Source of the DNA: an uncultured Pseudobdellovibrionaceae bacterium
Lineage (GTDB): Bacteria; Bdellovibrionota; Bdellovibrionia; Bdellovibrionales; JAMPXM01
Assembly: GCA_934277865.1 (NCBI GenBank)
Contig: CAKQVW010000133.1
Location: 1-7,554 of the forward strand
Direction: 5' to 3'
Length of the DNA: 7,554 nt
Part shown: positions 1 to 5,541 of the stretch, piece by piece
Position numbering within the stretch: position 1 is the stretch's first letter
How the letters are laid out: each line of letters starts with the position of its first letter
Notes under the pieces: generated by a model
The model's database searches: none
What the model saw: the letters and a program-made list of their open reading frames with translations, nothing else
What the model was told of the DNA's origin: nothing
Made by a program: the position numbers and the translations under genes

Positions 1-378
1 ACCGACACCGTCGAGAACGCGAAGAAGGTGGGTTATGTCGAGACGTTGTTCGGGCGCCGTCGTTACATCACGGAGTTTGAATCCAAAAATGGCGCCATCC
101 GCAAATTTGGTGAGCGCGCGGCCATCAATGCGCCGATTCAAGGTACGGCAAGTGACCTCGTGAAAAAGGCGATGATCGACGTGGAACGTGTGACCGGCGA
201 AGGCACGGGCCTCGAAATGCTGCTTCAAGTTCACGATGAATTGGTTTTTGAAGCAGATGAGGGCCTTGAGCCCGCAAAACTTCAGCAGGTTCGTGATCTC
301 ATGCAAGGGGCAGCAAAATTCAAAGTGCCGCTTGTCGCCAATATCGGGCAAGGTCCGTCTTGGCAGGACGCCCACTAA
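1..378 (+). CDS. polA: DNA polymerase I, C-terminal end (partial)
   Basis: This is the last 125 codons of family A DNA polymerase I, open at the window's left edge, with a TAA stop at 376-378. The enzyme fills gaps in repair and processes Okazaki fragments. The visible part is the end of the polymerase palm/fingers: it starts at the segment resembling E. coli GYVETLxGRRR, continues through ERAAINAPIQGTA, and reaches motif C, QVHDELVFE. In motif C the catalytic Asp is codon 235-237, preceded by His (232-234) and followed by Glu (238-240). The protein ends in the family-typical Trp-x-x-Ala-His. The fragment lines up residue for residue with my memory of the E. coli C-terminus, so the 3' end is intact. 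The O-helix and the nuclease domains lie outside the window. The gene converges on the lipoprotein gene with about 20 bp between stops and no clear terminator hairpin. Confidence 0.97.
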   Translation, partial: TDTVENAKKVGYVETLFGRRRYITEFESKNGAIRKFGERAAINAPIQGTASDLVKKAMIDVERVTGEGTGLEMLLQVHDELVFEADEGLEPAKLQQVRDLMQGAAKFKVPLVANIGQGPSWQDAH

Positions 379-398
379 GCGGCCATTAGGCAGTTCGG

Positions 399-1040
399 TT
401 ACTTCGTGGACCAGCCGGTGACGATGCCACCCTCGAAGAACACAGTTCGAGTTTCTGTCATATAACCTTCGCTTGATGTGACCTGCTCGCGATAAGTCCA
501 CTGCTCGTTTCCGTACATCGGGTTGCCGGCGACAAGCACCTCATCCGGTACGCCCCAAGAGTCACGCACGGCTTGTTTTGTCATTCCAGCCGCGATGTCG
601 TTTTCGTCAATCAACTGCTGAACAAGCGGAGGGTGTTGAAAGTTCTCGCTCGCAAGGCCACGCGACTCCAAATATTGTTCGCGGCTACCTGTTGAGTCCA
701 TCGACAGAAATCGGATGCGTTCGGCGTCCGAGCGAAGCAACGGTTTTGCGTGGTAATACTGTTCACGTTCAGATTTGCCTTCGAGATTCGACTCGTACCG
801 TTTGAGAAGTTTTCGAGTTTGAATGGCGTCTTCGGTCCCTAAGGCACCGAGTTCATGTTTGGCAATTTCACGCTGATAGGCGGCTCGGTCATCAGCGGCA
901 GAAACTCCGCTTCCACTGGCTCCGTACGCATAGCCAGAAGAATGAGACCGTTGAACTCCGGCGCAGCCCATCGTGAGTAAGGCGAGCGCGAGCACTGCGA
1001 GCCATGGCATGATCGTCATCTTGACTTTGGTCTGTTCCAT
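399..1040 (-). CDS. Putative outer-membrane lipoprotein with BamE/SmpA-like C-terminal domain
   Basis: A predicted 213-residue exported lipoprotein. The N-terminus has a short basic region, a hydrophobic core (about residues 12-23) and a lipobox-like LTMGC with Cys26 as the probable acylated residue. The box is slightly atypical, with Thr at -3 and Leu at -4. Residue +2 is Ala, which under E. coli rules would favour outer-membrane sorting. A Ser/Gly/Tyr-rich linker (31-48) and a charged helical region (about 50-110) follow. The last 65 residues (from IAAGMTKQAV, through SWGVPDEV, to EQWTYRE and a final VFFEGGIVTGW) resemble the SmpA/OmlA (BamE) fold: a Gly-Met-x-x-x-x-Val helix, a Gly-x-Pro turn, then strands with Trp-x-Tyr and a Phe-x-x-Gly hairpin. 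I chose Met at 1040 because GGAGGT lies 4 bases upstream; an in-frame ATG at 1052 lies upstream of that Shine-Dalgarno sequence. True BamE is shorter (about 110 residues), so this is probably a relative with another role. Function is not established. Confidence 0.85.
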   Translation of the reverse strand: MEQTKVKMTIMPWLAVLALALLTMGCAGVQRSHSSGYAYGASGSGVSAADDRAAYQREIAKHELGALGTEDAIQTRKLLKRYESNLEGKSEREQYYHAKPLLRSDAERIRFLSMDSTGSREQYLESRGLASENFQHPPLVQQLIDENDIAAGMTKQAVRDSWGVPDEVLVAGNPMYGNEQWTYREQVTSSEGYMTETRTVFFEGGIVTGWSTK

Positions 1041-1043
1041 CAG

Positions 1044-1049
1044 ACCTCC
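1044..1049 (-). promoter_or_regulatory. Shine-Dalgarno of the lipoprotein gene
   Basis: On the minus strand, GGAGGT is followed by 4 bases and then the ATG at 1040-1038. It supports that ATG over the in-frame ATG at 1052, which lies upstream of the ribosome-binding site. Confidence 0.7.
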
Positions 1050-1153
1050 CATCTTGAGCTTGATATGCTCGTTACCTCTGCTCTATCGGAAGAATTTGAC
1101 TCAAATTGAATAGGGTCTTGCGATTCTGGAAGTCGACATGGTGCGATTCGGCG

Positions 1154-1169
1154 TGGCACTATTGTTCCA
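1154..1169. promoter_or_regulatory. Inverted repeat / sigma-54 -24/-12-like element at a start codon
   Basis: The sequence TGGCAC-TATT-GTTCCA is an imperfect inverted repeat: 6-bp arms with one mismatch and a 4-bp spacer. Read on the plus strand it is also TGGCAC-N5-TTCCA, close to the sigma-54 consensus TGGCAC-N5-TTGCA, with a perfect -24 box and one mismatch in the -12 box at the important G. It ends directly against the ATG of the FliL-like gene. A transcript from it would therefore start about 10 bases inside that open reading frame, which argues against a promoter for the annotated start. It could instead be a protein-binding site in the divergent gap, or chance. Confidence 0.3.
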
Positions 1170-2390
1170 ATGGCATCCGAGCGAAACGACGGATTGATCG
1201 ATCTTGAAAATCTGGTGCGCGATATCGACGCACCAGAGGGCAAAGTCGCGTCAGAAGCTGCAGACCCCAAACCCGACACCGCAGCTGAGTCCAGTCGGCT
1301 AGCCGGAACGGGAGAAACTGTACCAGAAGCAGTACCGGAAACGGTACCAGCAGAGACCGGTCTCACCGGCAGCGAACAGGAAGTTTTAACGGCGTCTCCG
1401 ATCAAGGAACCGAAAAAGCTAGACGAAAGTGCCGAATTACAACCTCAACCGGAAACTCTCCCTGAAGTCGCCCCAGCGGTCGCTCTGGATAACGCAAATT
1501 TGAGCGACGAGGATTTTGATTCACTGCTCATGACGGAATCGCCCGAGCTTGCGGAAGAGGTTTCCAAGATTCGAGAAGTCGCAAAAACCCCTTTGGAGGG
1601 CGGCGACTCGGTTGAGGCGATTGATGATGTTCTGACAGAAGAGGCCGAAGTGGGCGTTTGGACACGTCTCAGTCGGCACTTCAATGTTGTGCTTCTTAAG
1701 GCCGTGGCCTTTGGTGTCAGTTTGAAGACGTTCCTGCTGCGGCTGGTCCGTGATTCCAAGGGTGTTTTGCTTGAGGTTTTGGCGCACGTAAAAGTGAGTC
1801 TGCGCACGGTTTTCTTAAATAGAAAAGCGCAGCTCGGCACGGCGTGGAAGTGGTTTTCGTCACGCACTATCGGCCAGCGGCTTTCAATCGTGATGGCGAT
1901 CGCGATTGCGGGATTGGCGGGAGCTGTTGTGTACCGTTTGGCTAACGGCACGCTTTTGCCGGAGACAAAACGCGAATGGGTGGCCAATTTTGCCGAACTG
2001 GCCGATGGCGCATTTCAATACGAAGCGAGCGAGCCCATGGAGGACTTCAACGATCCGATTCTGCATCCTGAATTTGTGGTTACGATTGACCGAGTTGTTG
2101 TCAACCTCAAGCGCACACCGGATGCAGATGGAAACTCCAATCCCATGGCTGCGTTCGAGTTTTACATTCAGGCCGACAGTCAGATTGGTGCGATCGAAGT
2201 GAAAGACCGCAATGTCGAGATCCGCGATCAAATCGCCAGAGCCGTCGAACAAATGACGTACCCGGAACTCGCAACCGACGATGGTAAGGCACGATTGAAG
2301 CTTGTGCTCAGAAAACAGCTCAACGAAATCATGACCAAGGGGCGAGTCCGACGCGTCTATTTCAAAACCATCGTTCTCAACCCCGAGTAG
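1170..2390 (+). CDS. FliL-domain membrane protein with long acidic cytoplasmic N-terminus
   Basis: A 406-residue protein with a C-terminal FliL-like domain. Residues 1-160 are acidic and rich in Glu, Pro, Ala and Ser, hence probably disordered; they include a VPEA/VPET/VPAE repeat. Residues 165-225 form amphipathic, basic helical stretches with two similar units (VSLKTFLLR and VSLRTVFLNR). A single membrane helix spans about 238-256, preceded by Arg/Lys, which predicts a cytoplasmic N-terminus and periplasmic C-terminus. Residues 300-406 match the FliL pattern: a first strand VVTIDRVVVNLKR, then EIRDQI, a Thr-Tyr-x-Glu-Leu segment, DGKARLK, and a closing VRRVYFKTIVL. FliL family proteins are normally about 140-180 residues and sit at the flagellar stator, modulating torque. 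This one keeps that topology but adds roughly 230 residues on the cytoplasmic side. No flagellar genes are adjacent, so it may be a paralogue with another motor or envelope role. ATG 1170 is the only conventional start after the upstream in-frame stop at 1107, but it has no clear Shine-Dalgarno sequence. Confidence 0.85.
   Translation: MASERNDGLIDLENLVRDIDAPEGKVASEAADPKPDTAAESSRLAGTGETVPEAVPETVPAETGLTGSEQEVLTASPIKEPKKLDESAELQPQPETLPEVAPAVALDNANLSDEDFDSLLMTESPELAEEVSKIREVAKTPLEGGDSVEAIDDVLTEEAEVGVWTRLSRHFNVVLLKAVAFGVSLKTFLLRLVRDSKGVLLEVLAHVKVSLRTVFLNRKAQLGTAWKWFSSRTIGQRLSIVMAIAIAGLAGAVVYRLANGTLLPETKREWVANFAELADGAFQYEASEPMEDFNDPILHPEFVVTIDRVVVNLKRTPDADGNSNPMAAFEFYIQADSQIGAIEVKDRNVEIRDQIARAVEQMTYPELATDDGKARLKLVLRKQLNEIMTKGRVRRVYFKTIVLNPE
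1320..1355 (+). repeat. Three imperfect 12-bp direct repeats inside the FliL-like gene
   Basis: Three in-phase copies begin with GTACC at 1320, 1332 and 1344. They encode Val-Pro-Glu-Ala, Val-Pro-Glu-Thr and Val-Pro-Ala-Glu in the acidic disordered region. The period is four codons, so copy changes would keep the reading frame. Confidence 0.75.
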
Positions 2391-2400
2391 ATTTCAGGCG

Positions 2401-3786
2401 CTAAACAACAGCCGCCCCTTTGATTTCTTCAAGATCAATCGAATAGGCCTTCAAGCGATCATGCAGAGTGCTTTTGGGCATTCCAAGATCCAGGGCCGTT
2501 TTGCGTTGGTTGCCCTGGTTGGCAACCAAGCGTCGAATGATCATTTCCCGTTCGATTTCTCGCATCACACTACCGCCCACATTGAGCGCTCCAGACGGAA
2601 GGCTTTTGTCCGCCCCAGTTCGCTCGAGGGCTGCTTGCAAGGCTTCCGTTGTGCCTTGCAAGCTAGTGGCGCGTACGGGCAGCTGATGGATGTCGACAAT
2701 CGCGTCGAGATCTTCGGGTTGTATGTAGTGACCTGGGAAATAGGCGGCGGCTCGAGCAATCACGTTTCGAAGTTCGCGAATATTTCCAGGCCAAGTGTGC
2801 GTTTTTAGTTTTTCGATAGTGTTGAAACTCAGTCGCACTCGCATCTCTTTACAGAAAAAGTAAACGAGATCGACAAAGTCCTCCATGCGATCTCGCAGGG
2901 CAGGCGGTTGGATTTTGCAGACGTTAAGGCGCCAGTAGAGATCTTCGCGAAATTTTCCTTGCGTCACGAGAAGAGCGAGATCTTTGTGTGTGGAGGCCAA
3001 GATGCGAACGTCTGTTTCAATGGTGCGATCGCTTCCCACTGGACGAATCTCTTTGTTCTCCAGAGCTCGAAGCAACTTGGCCTGCAGGGCCAAGGGCAAA
3101 TCGCCAACTTCGTCGAGCACCAGTGTGCCACCGCGTGCGGATTCGAATGCTCCCTTGCGATCATGCGAGGCGCCGGTGAACGAACCCTTCAGATGCCCAA
3201 AGAGTTCACTCTCGATCAGACTCTCCGAAAGTGCGCCGCAGTTGATGGACACAAATGGACCGTCTTTTCTGCGTGAGAGGCGATGAATCGCACGTGCGAG
3301 AATCTCTTTTCCTGCTCCAGACGGGCCAAGCATGAGAACGGGAAAGTCGGTGTGGGCAAATGAGGGAAGGCGTGCAAGCTGACGGTTCCAAGCTTCGTTT
3401 TTGGAAGTGAGCGACGATTCTTCTTCGAGTCCCAGGCGGAACTGCAGGATGACTTCACCAATTCGGATGCGGTCAAGATCTTGAAGCGGGGCTTCGGAGA
3501 CACGCGTTTCGTTTACCCAGACACCTTGTGAAGACTGAAGGTCGCGGATCATCCACTGCGTTCCGCGAAGCTCGAGACGAGCATGGCGCGGGTTCACTGT
3601 TGGGTCCTGCAACCGGAGACCAGACTCGGGGTCCGAACCAACCGTCATCATGGTGGAAACTGGTGACACTTGGCGAATGCCGGCTCGGGTCAGAAAGATC
3701 AAAAAAGCCGGTTTCTGAGCATTGGAGGCCTTGGTGTTATGTTGAGAATCAGGCAGCACGGGAAGTTGGTTGGAAGAGTTCGACAT
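2401..3786 (-). CDS. FHA-domain sigma-54-dependent transcriptional activator (enhancer-binding protein)
   Basis: A 461-residue bacterial enhancer-binding protein with the order FHA - AAA+ - Fis-type HTH and no receiver domain. The FHA domain (about 44-118) has the expected strand pattern, but its phosphopeptide-contact positions are altered: Gly-Ser at 50-51 for Gly-Arg, Asn65 for Ser in the Ser-x-x-His motif, and Gln87 for Asn in Asn-Gly. The AAA+ domain shows Walker A GPSGAGKE (154-161), the sigma-54 contact loop as GSFTGA (201-206; usual form GAFTGA, critical Thr kept), Walker B GGTLVLDE (219-226) and the FREDLYWRLN segment. WPGNIRELRN (332-341) is the conserved Arg-containing sensor II region. 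The C-terminus (about 413-450) is a Fis-type helix-turn-helix ending KSTLHDRLKAY. By family, it would hydrolyse ATP to open sigma-54 RNA polymerase promoters; the targets are unknown. I start at ATG 3786 because AAAGGA lies 6 bases upstream; an in-frame ATG at 3837 would add 17 residues. The stop lies 10 bp from the convergent FliL-like gene. Confidence 0.95.
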   Translation of the reverse strand: MSNSSNQLPVLPDSQHNTKASNAQKPAFLIFLTRAGIRQVSPVSTMMTVGSDPESGLRLQDPTVNPRHARLELRGTQWMIRDLQSSQGVWVNETRVSEAPLQDLDRIRIGEVILQFRLGLEEESSLTSKNEAWNRQLARLPSFAHTDFPVLMLGPSGAGKEILARAIHRLSRRKDGPFVSINCGALSESLIESELFGHLKGSFTGASHDRKGAFESARGGTLVLDEVGDLPLALQAKLLRALENKEIRPVGSDRTIETDVRILASTHKDLALLVTQGKFREDLYWRLNVCKIQPPALRDRMEDFVDLVYFFCKEMRVRLSFNTIEKLKTHTWPGNIRELRNVIARAAAYFPGHYIQPEDLDAIVDIHQLPVRATSLQGTTEALQAALERTGADKSLPSGALNVGGSVMREIEREMIIRRLVANQGNQRKTALDLGMPKSTLHDRLKAYSIDLEEIKGAAVV

Positions 3787-3792
3787 GTTTGT

Positions 3793-3798
3793 TCCTTT
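3793..3798 (-). promoter_or_regulatory. Shine-Dalgarno of the FHA sigma-54 activator gene
   Basis: Minus-strand AAAGGA is separated by 6 bases (ACAAAC) from the ATG at 3786-3784. It decides for this start over the ATG at 3837. Confidence 0.7.
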
Positions 3799-3857
3799 CG
3801 TGAAGCGATGTCCGCTCGTGATTTCCGGAACACCCACTTTGCAAGCGGTGAATCCGT

Positions 3858-3876
3858 CCGATTCGGATCGAATCGG
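3858..3876. promoter_or_regulatory. Perfect 19-bp inverted repeat in the divergent gap (candidate operator)
   Basis: Arms CCGATTCG (3858-3865) and CGAATCGG (3869-3876) are perfectly complementary around the spacer GAT. The pairing can be extended on both sides after one mismatch (CG before, CG after). It lies 72 bases upstream of the activator start and about 110 bases upstream of engB. No T-run follows on either strand, so it is not a usual intrinsic terminator. It overlaps the candidate -35 box of the engB promoter, which fits a dimeric regulator's operator. An alternative is an RNA hairpin in the 5' leader of the minus-strand activator transcript. Confidence 0.55.
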
Positions 3877-3896
3877 CCGTCATCTGGCGTTAAAAT
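3868..3896 (+). promoter_or_regulatory. Candidate sigma-70-type promoter for engB and the downstream cluster
   Basis: A good -10 box, TAAAAT (3891-3896, five of six consensus bases), stands 17 bp after a weak -35 box, TCGAAT (3868-3873, three of six). Transcription would begin near 3903 and give a leader of about 85 bases. The -35 box overlaps the right arm of the inverted repeat at 3858-3876. Assigned by eye only. Confidence 0.35.
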
Positions 3897-3987
3897 TGAG
3901 ATGGGGCGATTTTCTAGTCGTGCTTCCAGAAGTCGAAATCCGAGGTCTGAGATTCCGGACGTCGCCAACCTGTGCTAGGTCTAAGTG

Positions 3988-4578
3988 ATGGCAGGACGAT
4001 TCCAGTTTCTCACCTCGGCGACTCAGATTTCTGAGAGTCCCAATGATATGTTTCCCGAAATCGCGGTGCTTGGGCGCTCGAACGCGGGGAAAAGCTCGCT
4101 GATCAATGCTTGGGCGGGATCACAATTGGCAAAGACCAGTGGTTCACCGGGAAAGACACGGTTGATCAACTTCTATCAAGGGGCGAAGTATCGCCTGGTC
4201 GACTTTCCCGGCTATGGCTATTCCGCGCGCTCTGGCGATGAGCAAGCGAGCTGGGCTGGGATGATCGAATCCTTTCTGGCTTCGCGTGGAAACCTTGTGG
4301 GCGCACTGATCGTCATGGACTGCCGCCGCGAATGGACGGAGGATGAGGCGCTTCTTGTTCGCTTTCTGCAAAAGATCAGGCGACCAGTTGCGGCGGTCTT
4401 GACCAAGTCCGACAAGCTGAATCGTTCAGAAGAAGCCAAAATTCGACAGAAGTTTCTAAAGCTTCCGGGCGTCAGCGCGATCTACTTCGTCAGCAGTCTC
4501 AAGCGAACCGGAATTAAAGAACTGGAAGAGGGTATCTATAAAGCGTGGATTTCCACAGCTTCGGAGAACGAGGCGTGA
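3988..4578 (+). CDS. engB: Ribosome biogenesis GTPase EngB (YsxC/YihA)
   Basis: A 196-residue TRAFAC-class GTPase required for assembly of the large ribosomal subunit, acting in the cytoplasm. The GTPase motifs appear in order: G1 GRSNAGKSS (29-37), G2 Thr within SPGKTR (about 53-58), G3 DFPGYGYSA (72-80), G4 TKSDK (139-143) and G5 VSS (168-170). The GRSNAGKSS and DFPGYGYA-like signatures, with the typical length of about 195-210 residues, separate EngB from Era and EngA. Two starts are adjacent: GTG at 3985 and ATG at 3988. I prefer the ATG, with AGGT (3977-3980) 7 bases upstream; the GTG would add one residue. It is the first gene of the plus-strand cluster and its stop TGA overlaps the proposed GTG start of the next small gene. 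Linkage of a ribosome-assembly factor with Kdo/CTP genes probably reflects shared growth-linked expression. Confidence 0.97.
   Translation: MAGRFQFLTSATQISESPNDMFPEIAVLGRSNAGKSSLINAWAGSQLAKTSGSPGKTRLINFYQGAKYRLVDFPGYGYSARSGDEQASWAGMIESFLASRGNLVGALIVMDCRREWTEDEALLVRFLQKIRRPVAAVLTKSDKLNRSEEAKIRQKFLKLPGVSAIYFVSSLKRTGIKELEEGIYKAWISTASENEA
4563..4566 (+). promoter_or_regulatory. Shine-Dalgarno of the small membrane protein gene, inside engB
   Basis: GGAG within the last codons of engB is followed by 8 bases and GTG 4575, supporting that start. Confidence 0.5.
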
Positions 4579-4808
4579 TCACGCTTGCACTTGTGCTGGC
4601 GGTCGGATTTGCGCTGGTATTTGCGACCTTCTTTGTCTGGAATCGGTTGCTTGGTGCCGCTGAACAATCGGAAACTGGGCGTAGAGCTTGGAGCCATGCT
4701 ATGGCCAGTGCGATCTTGGCCACGCTCCTGTTTTTGATGATGTTTGCGCTCGGCGTTTGGTTCTCCATCGCTAGGCTGAAAGGTGCGGGATGGTTTCCGT
4801 TGGCGTAA
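4575..4808 (+). CDS. Small two-helix inner-membrane protein, unknown function
   Basis: A predicted 77-residue protein that I do not recognise. It has two strongly hydrophobic segments, about residues 3-22 and 44-65, joined by a polar loop (about 24-42, with Glu, Gln, Ser and Arg-Arg). It ends in a short basic/aromatic tail (RLKGAGWFPLA). I start at GTG 4575, whose bases overlap the engB stop TGA (GTGA, coupling arrangement); a further in-frame GTG at 4545 would add ten residues and overlap engB by 34 bases. The 3' end overlaps kdsB by 19 bases. The tight packing on both sides, the clean two-helix profile and the lack of any alternative gene make it likely to be translated. Its place between engB and kdsB gives no firm role; an envelope function is only a guess. 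Confidence 0.7.
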   Translation: MITLALVLAVGFALVFATFFVWNRLLGAAEQSETGRRAWSHAMASAILATLLFLMMFALGVWFSIARLKGAGWFPLA

Positions 4809-5539
4809 TTCCCTCTCGTTTTGCTTCCACTCGTTTTCCCGGCAAGCCCTTGGTGAAAATCGCGGGACGACCGCTTCTTGAACACGTGATACTTGGCGCA
4901 CGGAAGTCGAACCGGCTTTCAGAAATTTTGGTCGCAACTGACCACAAGGAAATCGCGGAGCTTGCAAAGACAGTTGGTGCACGAGTGGTGATGACGGATC
5001 CGAATTTGCCGACAGGTACGGACCGTGTTTGGGCCGCCTTAAAAGAGGCGGGTCTCACGCATGTCGACGTGGCAGTGAATATCCAAGGCGACGAACCGTT
5101 GATCCAAGCAGAGCCGCTGGATGCGCTGGTGCAGGCTTTTGAAGGCCGGCCGCAGGTGGATATGGCCACTTTGGGACGTGCGATGGACCTCTCAACTCCG
5201 GAGGGACTCGAAGCCTTGGAGGCGACGACAACTGCAAAGATTGTGTTAGATGAGTCGGATCAGGCGCTTTACTTTAGCCGTTTTGCGATCCCGTTTTCGC
5301 GAGTGAAGCCGCAGGCAGCCAGCGCTGTTTCGAATGCCTTATCGAAAACCACGAACAGTCAAGGAATCCGCGTTCCAAAGTCGGTCTTGAAGCACGTCGG
5401 CATTGAGGGGCTTGAGCAATTGCGCGCTCTCAGCCTTGGAGCAAAAATCCATGTAGTTCGTACCCACCATGAGAGCTGGGGTGTTGACACCCCCGAGGAC
5501 GTGGAAAAGATTGAGAAGATGCTGAATCGAAGGAGCTAG
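4790..5539 (+). CDS. kdsB: 3-deoxy-manno-octulosonate cytidylyltransferase (CMP-Kdo synthetase), with an apparent internal deletion
   Basis: A 249-residue cytoplasmic enzyme joining CTP and Kdo to give CMP-Kdo, the donor for the lipid A-Kdo core. Family signatures are clear: the N-terminal nucleotide-binding IPSRFASTRFPGKPL (7-21), VATDH (48-52), a TGTDR motif (75-79), VNIQGDEP (96-103) with the metal-binding Asp, MATL (125-128), YFSRFAIPF (161-169) and the C-terminal GVDTPEDVEK (231-240). The region after YFSR is unusual. A Ser/Ala/Lys-rich stretch (170-199) is longer than in E. coli. The family segment running from HxGIY through the Pro-Ser-x-Leu-Glu motif appears absent, so HVGI (202-205) joins directly to EGLEQLRAL (206-214). 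The frame is open, so this is not a frameshift. ATG 4790 follows AAGGTG. The gene overlaps the small membrane protein by 19 bases and ends 2 bases before the pyrG start. Identity is firm; full activity is less certain because of the missing segment. Confidence 0.93.
   Translation: MVSVGVIPSRFASTRFPGKPLVKIAGRPLLEHVILGARKSNRLSEILVATDHKEIAELAKTVGARVVMTDPNLPTGTDRVWAALKEAGLTHVDVAVNIQGDEPLIQAEPLDALVQAFEGRPQVDMATLGRAMDLSTPEGLEALEATTTAKIVLDESDQALYFSRFAIPFSRVKPQAASAVSNALSKTTNSQGIRVPKSVLKHVGIEGLEQLRALSLGAKIHVVRTHHESWGVDTPEDVEKIEKMLNRRS
5531..5535 (+). promoter_or_regulatory. Shine-Dalgarno fixing the pyrG GTG start
   Basis: AGGAG lies 6 bases before GTG 5542, overlapping the end of kdsB. It supports translation of the basic N-terminal extension of PyrG; the only other start close to the conserved core is TTG 5632, which has no comparable site. 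Confidence 0.75.
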
Positions 5540-5541
5540 CT

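Noticed and set aside
370..400. Possible terminator between polA and the convergent lipoprotein gene
   Set aside because: Only very short GCC/GGC pairings are visible and no T-run follows on either strand.
1040..1405. Minus-strand open frame that could extend upstream of the lipoprotein gene
   Set aside because: Ser/Ala/Val-rich sequence that mirrors the acidic repeat region of the FliL-like gene; the lipoprotein has its own signal peptide and Shine-Dalgarno, so no fusion is implied.
1445..1987. Long minus-strand open frame (180 codons) opposite the FliL-like gene
   Set aside because: It is antisense to a gene with a clear domain and membrane helix. Its translation is Ser/Thr/Arg-rich low-complexity sequence with no recognisable motif, as expected from a codon-biased shadow.
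2385..2420. Possible bidirectional terminator between the FliL-like and activator genes
   Set aside because: Only a weak GGCG/CCGCC match is visible and the 10-bp gap gives no stable stem; transcription may end inside the neighbouring gene or by Rho.
3835..3856. Sigma-54 promoter (GG...TTGC) on the minus strand upstream of the activator gene
   Set aside because: A TTGCA is present, but GG and GC are separated by 11 rather than 10 bases and the -24 box otherwise does not match.
3823..3959. Two copies of TTCCGGA (3823-3829 and 3953-3959) flanking the 19-bp palindrome
   Set aside because: Seven bases, self-complementary in part and only twice in the gap; too short to separate from chance without comparison to other genomes.
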